A stretch of DNA of 64,000 nucleotides from Telmatospirillum sp. J64-1 (GCF_006980715.1 NZ_SBHN01000024.1:33882-97881), one strand, 5' to 3'; shown: positions 1-8,938, numbered from the stretch's first letter. Numbers and translations: made by a program. Notes: generated by a model from the letters alone, not told the origin.

Positions 1-1
1 T

Positions 2-1264
2 TTCGGCACCTTCGCCGTGCTGCTGGTGCTGGGCGTGCCGATTGCCTTCGTCCTCGCCATTTCCTCCCTGGCGACCATCCTCTACATGGGCCTGCCGCCG
101 CTGATCGTTTTTCAGCGCATGTCCTCGGGCATGAACGCTTTCGCCCTGATGGCGATTCCCTTCTTCATCTATGCCGGCGAGTTGATGCTGCGCGGCGCCA
201 TCGCGGAAAAGCTGGTCCGGCTGGCGGCGGCGATGATCGGCCATCTGCGCGGCGGGCTGGGGCTGGTCAACGTCACCGCCTCGACCATGTTCGGCGGCGT
301 TTCCGGCTCGGCCGTGGCCGATGCCTCGGCGGTCGGCGGGCTGATGATCCCGCAGATGAAGAAGCGCGGCTATGACGTGGATTATTCCGTCAACGTGACG
401 GTGACCTCGGGCATCATCGCCCTGATGATCCCGCCCAGCCACAACCTGATCATCTATTCGATCTCGGCGGGCGGCATGATCTCGATCGCCGACCTGTTCA
501 CCGCCGGTATCCTGCCCGGCCTGCTGCTGGCGGTCATGCTGATGGTCGCGGCCTATTGGGTGGCCCGCAAGCGCGGCTATCCGGCCGAGGCCTTCCCCGG
601 CTGGGCGATGCTGGGGCGCATCTTCGTCGCGGCGGTGCCCGGCCTGCTCCTGATCGCCATCATCGTCGGCGGCGTGCGCTCGGGTATCTTCACCGCGACC
701 GAAAGCTCGATGATCGCGGTGGTCTACGCCCTGCTGATCACCCTGCTGGTCTATCGCAGCCTGAGCTGGAGCGACTTCGTCATCGCCACCACGGGGGCCG
801 CGAAGACCACCGCCATGGTGCTGCTGGTCATCGGTTCGGCGGCGTCCTTCGGCTGGCTGCTGGCGCTGTTGCAGGTGCCCACGGCGATGGTCGAGCTGAT
901 GCAGTCGGTCAGCGACAATCCCCTGATCATCTTCCTGCTGATCAACCTGCTGCTGCTGGTGCTTGGCTGCTTCATGGACATGTCGCCGCTGATCATCATC
1001 ACCACGCCGATCTTCCTGCCGGTCATCACCTATTTCGGCATGGATCCGGTGCATTTCGGCATCGTGCTGATCCTCAACCTCGGGATCGGTCTGGCGACGC
1101 CGCCGGTGGGATCGCTGCTCTTCGTCGGCTGCGCCGTCGGCAAGATACCGATCATGCAGGCGGTGCGGACCATCTGGCCCTTCTACCTGGCCTGCATCGT
1201 CACCCTGCTTCTGGTGACTTATATCCCGGAAATCTCGCTCTTCCTGCCGCGTGTCCTGGGATAA
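2..1264 (+). CDS. TRAP transporter large permease (DctM), 5' end outside window
   Basis: This is the large (DctM) membrane subunit of a tripartite ATP-independent periplasmic transporter, which moves organic acids with sodium or proton coupling. About 420 residues are visible, almost all hydrophobic, with the family's repeated helices and motifs such as GGVSGSAVADASAVG and the C-terminal GLATPPVG. The frame is open to the left edge and the sequence starts at the point where DctM proteins have their first LGVPIAF helix, so only about ten residues are missing. The small permease and binding protein should lie upstream. A strong terminator follows. Its neighbour is a galacturonate pathway, so hexuronate uptake is a reasonable inference, but substrate cannot be read from this subunit. 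Confidence 0.93.
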   Translation, partial: FGTFAVLLVLGVPIAFVLAISSLATILYMGLPPLIVFQRMSSGMNAFALMAIPFFIYAGELMLRGAIAEKLVRLAAAMIGHLRGGLGLVNVTASTMFGGVSGSAVADASAVGGLMIPQMKKRGYDVDYSVNVTVTSGIIALMIPPSHNLIIYSISAGGMISIADLFTAGILPGLLLAVMLMVAAYWVARKRGYPAEAFPGWAMLGRIFVAAVPGLLLIAIIVGGVRSGIFTATESSMIAVVYALLITLLVYRSLSWSDFVIATTGAAKTTAMVLLVIGSAASFGWLLALLQVPTAMVELMQSVSDNPLIIFLLINLLLLVLGCFMDMSPLIIITTPIFLPVITYFGMDPVHFGIVLILNLGIGLATPPVGSLLFVGCAVGKIPIMQAVRTIWPFYLACIVTLLLVTYIPEISLFLPRVLG

Positions 1265-1282
1265 GCGGCTCTCTCCCACCTC

Positions 1283-1317
1283 GACCCGGCTGCCGTAAGG
1301 CAGCCGGGTCTTTTTTT
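1283..1317 (+). terminator. Rho-independent terminator after the TRAP large permease
   Basis: A perfect 12-bp stem (GACCCGGCTGCC / GGCAGCCGGGTC) with a GTAA loop is followed directly by seven T. It ends transcription of the TRAP operon, convergent with the uxaB operon. Confidence 0.95.
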
Positions 1318-1349
1318 GCCCGCTTCTCCCGCTTGAAGCGCGACGAGCC

Positions 1350-1376
1350 AAAAAAGAAGCCCCGCCGAAGCGGGGC
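1350..1376 (-). terminator. Rho-independent terminator after uxaB (minus strand)
   Basis: On the minus strand a GCCCCGC / GCGGGGC stem with a TTCG tetraloop is followed by TTCTTTTTT. It lies 37 bases past the uxaB stop and faces the plus-strand terminator, so the two convergent operons are insulated. Confidence 0.9.
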
Positions 1377-1412
1377 CCAAGTTTAGGGAGGAAACGAAGA
1401 AAAAAGCTGGGG

Positions 1413-2918
1413 TCAGGACCGGACCAGCGCGGCCATCGCCTGCGCCATGCCCTTGGCCTCGATGGCGGCCAGGGATTCGGTGACGCGGGCGGCAAGGCCG
1501 GGGATGCGGGTTAGGTCCTCGCCCCACAGCCGGGTCTCGGCCAGCAGGGTGGAGACCAGCGCCTGCGGATCGGCGCCATGGGCGGCCCAGGCGTCGCGCA
1601 GGATGGCGATCACGGCGGCGTCATCGCGGATGGGATAGCTGCCGGCGTCGCGGCGGCCGGTATAGGCGCCGTCCACCATCTCGCCGCGATAGAAGCGCAG
1701 CAGGGCGGCCAGCGAGAAGGACAGGCCCGCCGGGGCCTCGCCATGGGCGGCGACGGAATCCTTCAGGCTGGGCAGGACGCGGACCTGCCACTTCGACACG
1801 GAATTCAGCGCGATCGAGATCAGTTCGTGCCGGATATAGGGATTGCCGAAGCGCTCCATGATGGTCTTGGCGTAGTCCTGCCGCTCGGCCTCGGGCAGGG
1901 GCACGAAGGGCACGATCTCCTCGAACATCACCTTGTTCAGATAGGCCGAGACGGTGGGGTCGTCCATCATCGACTTCACCGTGTCCAGCCCGGCGACGAA
2001 GGCGGGCAGGGAGGCGGCGGTATGGGCGCCGTTGAGGATGCGCACCTTGCGGGTGCGATAGGGCTGCAGGTCGTCGGTCCAGACCACGTTCAGCCCCGCC
2101 TTGTGCAGCGGGAAGCGCTCGGCGATCTCGGCGGGGCCTTCGATCACCCAGACATGGAAGGGCTCGCCGGCCACGGTCAGGCCGTCCTGATAGCCCCAGC
2201 GGGCGAACAGCTCTTCCGCTTCGTCGCGCGGGAAGCCGGGGACGATGCGGTCCACCAGGGTATTGAGGAAATGATTGTGCTGTTCGACCCAGGCGGCGAA
2301 GCCGTCTTCCACGCCCCAGCGTTCGGCATGGCGCAGTACGATGCGCTTCAGCGTGGCGCCGTTGGCCTCGATCAGTTCGCAGGGCAGGATCACAAGGCCG
2401 CTCTCGGCGCTGCCGCCCAGGGCCTTGTAACGGGCCAGCAGCAGGGCCGCCAGCTTGGCCGGATAGCTGTCGGGGCAGGTGCCGTCCTTATAAGCCTCTT
2501 CCACATCGGCGATGCCGGCTTCCGTGGTGTTGGAGACGACGAAGCGCAGATCGGGCGAGACGGCATGGGCCAGCATCCGGTCCCATTCCCGATAGGGATT
2601 GAGGGTGTCGGAGACGCAGCTGACGACGCGGCGGGTTTCGACTTCCTTGCCGTTCTCGATCCCGCGCAGCAGCACCGTATAGAGGTTGTCCTGCTCCTTC
2701 AGGAGACCGGCGATGCCCTGATCCAGGGGCTGGGCGATGGCAACGCCCGCCTTGAGGTGACCGGCGCCGTTGGCGACGTCGATCATCCAGTCGACGAAGC
2801 CGCGCAGGAAATTGCCGTCGCCGATTTGCAGGACGGCGACGGGAAGGACGGGGGCGCCGGCAGTATGGTCTGCCGCGATCTTGCCGCTGGCGAGGTCTTG
2901 CCGGTTCAGGCGCTGCAT
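1413..2918 (-). CDS. uxaB: Tagaturonate reductase (altronate oxidoreductase)
   Basis: NAD-dependent enzyme of the mannitol dehydrogenase family. It reduces D-tagaturonate to D-altronate in cytoplasmic galacturonate breakdown. The 501 residues match UxaB in length and order: an N-terminal Rossmann region beginning with LPVAVLQIGDGNFLRGFVDW (UxaB has IQFGEGNFLRAFVDW), the SNTTEAGI and LPCELIEANG blocks, LVDRIVPGFPRDE, and the catalytic KVRILNGAHTA segment. These favour UxaB over mannitol dehydrogenase or UxuB. It is the last gene of the operon, 41 bases after eda, and is followed by a terminator. Confidence 0.93.
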   Translation of the reverse strand: MQRLNRQDLASGKIAADHTAGAPVLPVAVLQIGDGNFLRGFVDWMIDVANGAGHLKAGVAIAQPLDQGIAGLLKEQDNLYTVLLRGIENGKEVETRRVVSCVSDTLNPYREWDRMLAHAVSPDLRFVVSNTTEAGIADVEEAYKDGTCPDSYPAKLAALLLARYKALGGSAESGLVILPCELIEANGATLKRIVLRHAERWGVEDGFAAWVEQHNHFLNTLVDRIVPGFPRDEAEELFARWGYQDGLTVAGEPFHVWVIEGPAEIAERFPLHKAGLNVVWTDDLQPYRTRKVRILNGAHTAASLPAFVAGLDTVKSMMDDPTVSAYLNKVMFEEIVPFVPLPEAERQDYAKTIMERFGNPYIRHELISIALNSVSKWQVRVLPSLKDSVAAHGEAPAGLSFSLAALLRFYRGEMVDGAYTGRRDAGSYPIRDDAAVIAILRDAWAAHGADPQALVSTLLAETRLWGEDLTRIPGLAARVTESLAAIEAKGMAQAMAALVRS

Positions 2919-2959
2919 GCTGAAAATCTCCTTGGACGGCTTATTATCGGATGTCGGGA

Positions 2960-3592
2960 TCAGGGGACGAGGGCGGTGGCTTCGCGGGCCAAGCGCTCGA
3001 TCTCGTCCCAGCGCTTCTCGCGCACGGCATCGGCGGGGGTCAGCCAGGTGCCGCCCAAGGCGAAGACATTGGGCAGGGCCAGGATCTCGGTGACCATCTC
3101 GGCGCGGATGCCGCCCGTGGGGCAGAAGCGCACATCCTGCAGCAGGGGAGCCATGCCCTTCAGGGCGGGCGCGCCGCCGCTGAGCATGGCGGGGAAGAAT
3201 TTCTGCTCCAGGAAGCCGTGCTCGCGGGCGATCAGCGCCTCGCTGACGGTGGCGATGCCCGGCAGATAGGGCAGGCCGGTGTCATGGGCGGCCTGGGCCA
3301 GCTTGTCGGTCAGGCCGGGGCTGACGAGGAAGCGGGCACCGGCATCGCGGGCCTGGGCGAAATGTTCGGGCCGCGTCAGCGTGCCCAGGCCGACGACGGC
3401 TTCGGGCACCTTGGCGGCGATGGCCTCGGCGCAGGCCAGGGCGGCTTCCGTGCGCAGGGTCACTTCCAGCATGCGCAGGCCGCCCGCGACCAGGGCGCGG
3501 GCCAGGGAAACGGCATCCTCGGGCTGGTCGAGGACGAGGACCGGGACGATGCGCGGACCGGTGATCAGGGGTTCGAAAAGCGGTGTGGTCAT
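2960..3592 (-). CDS. eda: 2-dehydro-3-deoxy-phosphogluconate (KDPG) aldolase
   Basis: Class I aldolase that splits KDPG into pyruvate and glyceraldehyde 3-phosphate, the final step of hexuronate catabolism. The 210-residue length is normal. Visible residues are the LEVTLRT strand (Glu43), VGLGTLT, and the Schiff-base lysine in EQKFFPA (Lys131). An in-frame extension reaches upstream into kdgK, but it is arginine/proline-rich shadow sequence. The ATG at 3592 gives the family's normal N terminus. It lies 10 bases after kdgK and before uxaB. Confidence 0.95.
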   Translation of the reverse strand: MTTPLFEPLITGPRIVPVLVLDQPEDAVSLARALVAGGLRMLEVTLRTEAALACAEAIAAKVPEAVVGLGTLTRPEHFAQARDAGARFLVSPGLTDKLAQAAHDTGLPYLPGIATVSEALIAREHGFLEQKFFPAMLSGGAPALKGMAPLLQDVRFCPTGGIRAEMVTEILALPNVFALGGTWLTPADAVREKRWDEIERLAREATALVP

Positions 3593-3602
3593 GACGGCCT
3601 CC

Positions 3603-4535
3603 TTACAAAGGGGCAAGGCTGTGCATCGCCTCGCGCGGGATGATGGCGCCGCGATGCTGGATGACCTGGGCGGCCAGGCGATGGGCGGCGCGGGCGGCCT
3701 CGAGGGGGGATTTGTCCTGCAGGCGGGCGGCGAGATAGCCCGCGCTGAAGCTGTCACCGGCCGCCGTGGTATCGACGACCGTCTCGACCCGTTCGGCGGG
3801 GACGACGACGTCTCCGTCCTCGCTGCAGAGGATGCAGCCCGGGTCCTCGCGCTTCAGTACGATCTCGGGAATGCGGAAGCCGCGCAGGCGGGCCAGAACG
3901 GCGGCCTCGTCGGCATCATCGTAAAGCTCGCGCAGGTCGCAGACGCCGGGCAGGGCGATGTCGGTGTGACGGAACATCTCGTCATAGGCGCGGCGCGCGG
4001 TCTCGCGGTCAGGCCACAGCCGGGGGCGCCAGTTGGTGTCGAAGGCGATGCGTCCGCCGCGGCGGCGCAGGCGCTCGGCCAGGGCGAAGAAGCGTGCCCG
4101 TCCGGCCTCGCCCCAGATCGCCAGGCTGATGCCCGAGAGATAGAGCAGGTCATAGCCTTCGAGCGCGGCTTCGAGCGCCGGGGTTCCCGGCAGGGCGAAG
4201 AGGTCGCGGGCCGGGGCCTGGTCGCGCCAGTAGAGGAAGCGCCGCTCGCCCGCCGCATCGGTCTCGATCATGTAGAGGCCGGGCAGGCGTCCGCGCACGC
4301 GCAGCACATGGCCGGTGCCGATGCCTTCCGCCTCCCACGAGGCCTGCATCTCGTCGCTGGTGGGATCGTCGCCCAGGGCGGTGACGTAATCGACGGGAAC
4401 GCCCAGGCGGGCCATGTAGATGGCCGTGTTCAAGGTGTCTCCGCCGAAGCCCATGGAAAGCAAGCCGTCCGGGCGGCGGCACAATTCCACCATGCATTCG
4501 CCCAAGGCGGCGATGCGGCGCGGTGAAGGAGGCAT
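3603..4535 (-). CDS. kdgK: 2-dehydro-3-deoxygluconokinase (PfkB family)
   Basis: Phosphorylates 2-keto-3-deoxygluconate to KDPG with ATP. It is a ribokinase-fold protein of about 310 residues with the N-terminal ALGECMVEL and GGDTLNTAIYMARLG substrate-binding segments and the C-terminal DTTAAGDSFSAGY anion-hole/catalytic-base motif. Two ATG codons lie in frame, at 4550 and 4535. The second is preferred because a GGGAG ribosome-binding sequence sits 8 bases before it, inside the first five codons of the longer reading. An operator-like palindrome just upstream suggests its own regulated promoter inside the larger operon. Confidence 0.93.
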   Translation of the reverse strand: MPPSPRRIAALGECMVELCRRPDGLLSMGFGGDTLNTAIYMARLGVPVDYVTALGDDPTSDEMQASWEAEGIGTGHVLRVRGRLPGLYMIETDAAGERRFLYWRDQAPARDLFALPGTPALEAALEGYDLLYLSGISLAIWGEAGRARFFALAERLRRRGGRIAFDTNWRPRLWPDRETARRAYDEMFRHTDIALPGVCDLRELYDDADEAAVLARLRGFRIPEIVLKREDPGCILCSEDGDVVVPAERVETVVDTTAAGDSFSAGYLAARLQDKSPLEAARAAHRLAAQVIQHRGAIIPREAMHSLAPL

Positions 4536-4559
4536 TCCCGTTTCTCCCATTCTTTTTCT

Positions 4560-4578
4560 GTATACTAGTATATCAGTC
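4560..4578. promoter_or_regulatory. Hexuronate-regulon operator, internal copy before kdgK
   Basis: Contains the perfect 12-bp palindrome TATACTAGTATA. The 19-base minus-strand sequence GACTGATATACTAGTATAC differs at one position from the copy before uxaC. It overlaps the stop codon of the DMT transporter gene and lies about 25 bases upstream of the chosen kdgK start. The regulator is inferred to be the GntR/FCD protein encoded at 9095. Confidence 0.85.
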
Positions 4579-5514
4579 TATTTTTGCGCAAGAGCGAAGG
4601 GCCATGCGCTGGTGGGCGGCGATCCGTTCGCGATGGGCCGTATAGAGGCCGCTGGCGATGATCACGCCGGTGCCGATAAAGGTCCAGAGATCCGGAATGG
4701 CGTCGAAGACCAGATAGCCGAGCACGGCCGCCCAGACGAGCTGGATATAGGTATAGGGCGCCAGGACCGAAGCCTCGGCGAAGCGATAAGCACGGATCAG
4801 CAGGAACTGTCCCAGCGCCGAGATTCCGCCGATGGCGGCGGCCACGCCCAGCTGGGCCGGGGTCGGCACGACGAAGCTGAAGGGCACCAGGATCGTCATC
4901 ACCACCAGCCCGGTCACGGCGCTCCAGATCAGGGTGGTGGAGGCGCCGTCATGGCCGGACATCTTTCGCGTGATGACGATGCCCAGGGCGAAGGCGACGG
5001 CGGACAGAAGCGGAAAGATGGAAGCCATCTGGAAGGACTCGCCGCCCGGCCGCAACACGATCATGACGCCCGTCAGCCCGACCAGGACGGCGACCCAGCG
5101 CCGCCAGCCGACCTTCTCTCCCAGCAGGGGAATGGAGAAGGCGGTGACGAAGGCCGGTGCGACGAAGCTGGCGGCGGAGGCTTCGGCGAGCGGCAGATAG
5201 CCGATGCCGGTGATGAAGAAGACGGCCGCCACCGCCATGGCGAAGCCGCGCAGGAGCTGCAGGCTGGGGCGGGCGGGATAGAGAACCCGGCGGCCCTGGT
5301 GGAAGGCCACCGGCAGGATGAACAGCGTGAAGGCGAGATAGCGCAGCCAGGCGATCTCGACCGGCGGCAGCGACTGGTTGAGATATTTCGCCAGGGCGTC
5401 GGAGCAGGAAAAAAGGGCAACGGCAGTGACGACGAGAAGAATGCCTTGGACCGGCTCGTCGGCGCGCAGGGAAGTCACGGGGGCCTGGGCCGCCGGTTCC
5501 GGAGTCCCGCTCAT
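4573..5514 (-). CDS. EamA/DMT-family transporter
   Basis: Inner-membrane carrier of the drug/metabolite transporter superfamily, 313 residues with two EamA repeats and about ten hydrophobic helices. Typical segments are LFSCSDALAKYL, PVEIAWLRYL and the second-repeat ALGQFLLIRAYRFAEASVLAPYTYIQLVW. It lies between uxaA and kdgK on the same strand and is therefore co-transcribed with galacturonate catabolism. Uptake or efflux of a pathway compound is inferred. The stop codon sits inside the conserved operator sequence before kdgK. Substrate cannot be assigned from sequence. Confidence 0.9.
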   Translation of the reverse strand: MSGTPEPAAQAPVTSLRADEPVQGILLVVTAVALFSCSDALAKYLNQSLPPVEIAWLRYLAFTLFILPVAFHQGRRVLYPARPSLQLLRGFAMAVAAVFFITGIGYLPLAEASAASFVAPAFVTAFSIPLLGEKVGWRRWVAVLVGLTGVMIVLRPGGESFQMASIFPLLSAVAFALGIVITRKMSGHDGASTTLIWSAVTGLVVMTILVPFSFVVPTPAQLGVAAAIGGISALGQFLLIRAYRFAEASVLAPYTYIQLVWAAVLGYLVFDAIPDLWTFIGTGVIIASGLYTAHRERIAAHQRMALRSCAKID

Positions 5515-5603
5515 AGGGGTTCTTCCTGTGGAGGTGAACGGAAGGAAGGCCCGCGCGCCTGCATCCCTTGCGGGAGGCGTCGCGGACCTTCCAGCCCGTC
5601 AGC

Positions 5604-7127
5604 TTACATCACCGCGCCCATTTGCCACGGAGCGAATTCATCCGAGCCGAAGCCCAGTTCCTCGCTCTTGGTCTTGCGGCCCGAGGCGGTTTCCAGGATG
5701 AGTTGGAAGATCTGCTCGCCCACTTCCGCGATGGTGGCATCACCGGTGGCGATGGTGCCGCAATCGATGTCCATGTCGTCGGGCATGCGCTGGAACAAGG
5801 GCGTGTTGGTCGCCAGCTTCAGGCTGGGCGAGGGCTTACAGCCGAAGACCGAACCGCGCCCCGTGGTGAAGCAGATGACATTGGCGCCGCCCGCCACCTG
5901 GCCGGTGGCCGAGACGGGGTCGTAGCCGGGCGTGTCCATGAAGACCAGCCCCTTGCCGGTGACCGGCTCGGCATAGCGCACGACATCGACCAGATTGGTG
6001 GTGCCGGCCTTGGCGACCGCGCCCAGCGACTTTTCAAGGATAGTGGTCAGGCCACCCTTCTTGTTGCCGGGCGAGGGGTTGTTGTTCATCTCGCCGCCGG
6101 TGCGGGTGGTGTATTCCTCCCACCAGCGGATGCGCTCGACCAGCTTCTCGCCGACTTCGCGGGTGGCGGCGCGGCGGGTCAGCAGATGCTCGGCGCCATA
6201 GACTTCAGGTGTTTCGCTGAGGATGGCGGTGCCGCCGTTGCGCACCAGCAGGTCGACGGCATGGCCCAAGGCGGGATTGGCGGTGATGCCCGAATAGCCG
6301 TCCGAGCCGCCGCATTGCAGCCCCAGGACCAGATGGCTGGCCGGGACCGTCTGGCGGGTCACGTCATTGACCTTGGGCAGCAGCTTCTCGATGAACTTGA
6401 TGCCTTCGCGCACCGAGGTGCTGGTGCCGCCGGATTCCTGGATCGACAGGGTGTGCAGGCGCTCGCCCGGGGTCAGCCCCTCGGCCTCGACCAAGCTGTC
6501 CACCTGGTTGACCTCGCAGCCCAGGCCGAGCAGCAGCACCGCGCCGAAATTGGGATGGCGAGCATAGCCGGCGATGGTCCGGCGCAGGGAATCGATGGCC
6601 TCGCCCTGGTTGGCCATGCCGCAGCCATAGCCATGGGTCAGCGCCACCACGCCGTCGATATTGGGATAATCGGCCAGGGCATTGCCCCGGAAGTGATCGG
6701 CGATCATGCGGGCGGCGGTGGCCGAGCAATTCACCGAGGTCAGGATGCCGATATAATTGCGCGTCGCCACCTGCCCGTCGGGGCGGACGATGCCCTGGAA
6801 GGTGGCGCGCTCGGCCTCGGGGATGAAGTCGGTCGGCACGGCATCGGCGCCGAAGGCGTAATCCCGCGAGAAATTGTCGCCCATGCTCACATTGTGGACG
6901 TGCACATGGTCGCCGGGCGCGATGGCCTCGGAGGCGAAGCCGATGATCTGGTTGTACTTGCGTACCGGCTCGCCCGGCGCGATGGCCTGGACGGCGATCT
7001 TGTGACCGGCCGGGATCGTGGTCCTGGTGACGGCATCGCTGCCGGGGACGGGAGTCTCCGGCAGGATGTCCATGCCCGCGACGACGACATTGTCGGCGGG
7101 ATGCAGGCGAATCGTCAGTGAAGCCAT
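5604..7127 (-). CDS. uxaA: Altronate dehydratase
   Basis: Converts D-altronate to 2-keto-3-deoxygluconate in the cytoplasm and is metal-dependent in characterised members. The 507 residues contain an N-terminal SAF domain (about 10-90, including RLHPADNVVVAGMDILPET) and a large C-terminal dehydratase domain with GYSGITANPALG, GCEVNQ and LGLQCGGSDGYSG blocks. The reading frame continues upstream into uxaC as shadow. The ATG at 7127 has GGAA upstream and gives the family N terminus. It lies 37 bases after uxaC, and 89 bases separate it from the DMT gene. Confidence 0.95.
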   Translation of the reverse strand: MASLTIRLHPADNVVVAGMDILPETPVPGSDAVTRTTIPAGHKIAVQAIAPGEPVRKYNQIIGFASEAIAPGDHVHVHNVSMGDNFSRDYAFGADAVPTDFIPEAERATFQGIVRPDGQVATRNYIGILTSVNCSATAARMIADHFRGNALADYPNIDGVVALTHGYGCGMANQGEAIDSLRRTIAGYARHPNFGAVLLLGLGCEVNQVDSLVEAEGLTPGERLHTLSIQESGGTSTSVREGIKFIEKLLPKVNDVTRQTVPASHLVLGLQCGGSDGYSGITANPALGHAVDLLVRNGGTAILSETPEVYGAEHLLTRRAATREVGEKLVERIRWWEEYTTRTGGEMNNNPSPGNKKGGLTTILEKSLGAVAKAGTTNLVDVVRYAEPVTGKGLVFMDTPGYDPVSATGQVAGGANVICFTTGRGSVFGCKPSPSLKLATNTPLFQRMPDDMDIDCGTIATGDATIAEVGEQIFQLILETASGRKTKSEELGFGSDEFAPWQMGAVM

Positions 7128-7164
7128 GGCATTTCCTTCCCTGTGTGAGCGCGGGCGGCCGTCC

Positions 7165-8565
7165 TCACAGCTTGTATGCTTTTTTAGCCAGATTGTAGGC
7201 GAGGTCCTTCGCCAGTTCGTGGGCTTCGTCCTCGGGCAGGCGATGCTCCGCGACCAGGCGCGCCAGGAAGGCGCAGTCGATGCGGCGGGCCACGTCGTGG
7301 CGCGCGGGGATCGAGCAGAAGGCGCGGGTATCGTCGTTGAAGCCGACGGTGTTGTAGAAGCCGGCGGTCTCGGTGACCATCTCGCGGAAACGGCGCATGC
7401 CTTCCGGGCTGTCGTGGAACCACCAGGCCGGGCCCAGGCGCAGGGCGGGATAATGACCGGCCAGCGGCGCCAGTTCACGGGAATAGGTGGTTTCGTCCAG
7501 CGTGAACAGGATGATGGTCAGGTCGCGCTCGTTGCCGAAGCGGTCGAGCAGCGGCTTCAGCGCGCGGACATATTCGGTCTGCGAGGGGATGTCGGCGCCC
7601 TTGTCGCGGCCGAAACGCTCGAAGACCTGCGGGTTGTGGTTGCGGAACGAGCCGGGATGGATCTGCATGACCAGCCCGTCCTCCAGGCTCATGCGCGCCA
7701 TTTCCGTCAGCATCTGGCCGCGGAACAGCTCGGCCTCGGCCGGGGTGACGTTGCCCTTCAGCGCCTTGTCGAACAGGCGGGCGGCCTCGTCCTGGGGCAG
7801 ATCGGCGGTGGTCGCGGTGGGGTGGCCGTGGTCGGTCGAGGTGGCGCCGAATTCCTTGAAATAGGCGCGGCGCTTAGCCAGGGCGGCCAGATAGCCGGTC
7901 CAGGTGGCGGTGTTCTCGCCGGTCAGGCCGCCCAGGGCTTCCACATTGGCGGCGAAGCCTTCGAATTCGGGGTCGACCACCGGGTCGGGACGGAAGGCGG
8001 TGACGACGCGGCCGGTCCAGCCGCTGTCACGGATGGCGCGGTGGTGCTCCAGCGTATCCAGCGGGGATTCGGTGGTGCAGAGGACTTCGATGTTGAAACG
8101 CTCGAACAGGGCGCGGGGGCGGAATTCGGGACGGTTCAGGCAGTCCTGGATCTGGTCGTAGATGCGGTCGGCGCTTTCGGCGCTCAAGCGCTCGGTGACG
8201 CCGAAGACGGTCTCAAAAGCGTGTTCCAGCCACATCCGGGTCGGCGTGCCGCGGAAGAGGTGCCAGTTGGACGCCAGGATGCGCCAGATCTTGCGCGAAT
8301 CCGTCTCCACCGGGCTGCCGTCGAGGCGGCGCACGCCCAGGCTCTCGATGCTGATGCCCTGGCTGTAGAGCATGCGGAAGGCGTAGTGGTCGGGCTTGAC
8401 GAAAAGCGATGCCGGGTCGGGGAAGGGCTCGTTCTTGGCGAACCAGGCCGGATCGGTATGGCCATGCGGGCTGATGATCGGCAGGTCTCGGACCTCGGAA
8501 TACAGGCTACGGGCGATCCCGCGCTGGATGGGGTCGCTCGGGAAAAGCCGGTCGGGGTGGAGCAT
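7165..8565 (-). CDS. uxaC: Uronate (glucuronate/galacturonate) isomerase
   Basis: First enzyme of the isomerase route: D-galacturonate to D-tagaturonate (and glucuronate to fructuronate). The 466 residues form an amidohydrolase-like barrel with the N-terminal ISPHGHTDP motif (His34 and His36), EHAFETVFGV, TTESPLDTLEHH and the C-terminal GFNDDTRAFCSIPARHD block. It is the first gene of the minus-strand operon. An operator overlapping a plausible -10 (TATACT) lies 66 bases upstream. With UxaB, UxaA, KdgK and Eda in the same cluster the pathway to pyruvate and glyceraldehyde 3-phosphate is complete. Confidence 0.96.
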   Translation of the reverse strand: MLHPDRLFPSDPIQRGIARSLYSEVRDLPIISPHGHTDPAWFAKNEPFPDPASLFVKPDHYAFRMLYSQGISIESLGVRRLDGSPVETDSRKIWRILASNWHLFRGTPTRMWLEHAFETVFGVTERLSAESADRIYDQIQDCLNRPEFRPRALFERFNIEVLCTTESPLDTLEHHRAIRDSGWTGRVVTAFRPDPVVDPEFEGFAANVEALGGLTGENTATWTGYLAALAKRRAYFKEFGATSTDHGHPTATTADLPQDEAARLFDKALKGNVTPAEAELFRGQMLTEMARMSLEDGLVMQIHPGSFRNHNPQVFERFGRDKGADIPSQTEYVRALKPLLDRFGNERDLTIILFTLDETTYSRELAPLAGHYPALRLGPAWWFHDSPEGMRRFREMVTETAGFYNTVGFNDDTRAFCSIPARHDVARRIDCAFLARLVAEHRLPEDEAHELAKDLAYNLAKKAYKL

Positions 8566-8630
8566 CGCTTCTCTCTTGGCTGTCTGTGTGTCTGTGTGGG
8601 GCAGGGTCTGCCCGGATCATTCCGCTTAAA

Positions 8631-8649
8631 GTATACTAATATATCAGTC
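8631..8649. promoter_or_regulatory. Hexuronate-regulon operator before uxaC
   Basis: Minus-strand sequence GACTGATATATTAGTATAC, identical to the kdgK copy except for one base at the palindrome centre. TATACT within it is a good -10 candidate for uxaC, so binding would block RNA polymerase. The operator is inferred from conservation and symmetry. Confidence 0.85.
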
Positions 8650-8924
8650 GCATCTGCAAGCCTTTGCCTGAGCGTCCGGCCGGGAATTAAGGGCTAGGCC
8701 ATCGGTCCTGGCGGCGGTCCTGCGGCGGCTGCGTTCCGGACAGCGAAGAGCGGGGCTTTCCGCTCTGCGCCAAGGGGTTGGCCCGCCCCGGCGGGAGATG
8801 GCGGCGGCGAGGCCGGTACGCGGAGCCTGCCGCTGTGGTTGCGTGAGCCAGGATGATATGCGACCTGACCAATATGTTTAATCTCCACCGGGTCGAAAGA
8901 GGTTGGAGGACGGAGAGGGAATAA

Positions 8925-8938
8925 ATATACTAGTATAT
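8925..8938. promoter_or_regulatory. Hexuronate-regulon operator before the GntR regulator gene
   Basis: Perfect 14-bp palindrome ATATACTAGTATAT. It shares the TATACTAGTATA core of the kdgK operator and lies in the leader of the regulator gene at 9095, which suggests autoregulation. Confidence 0.82.
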
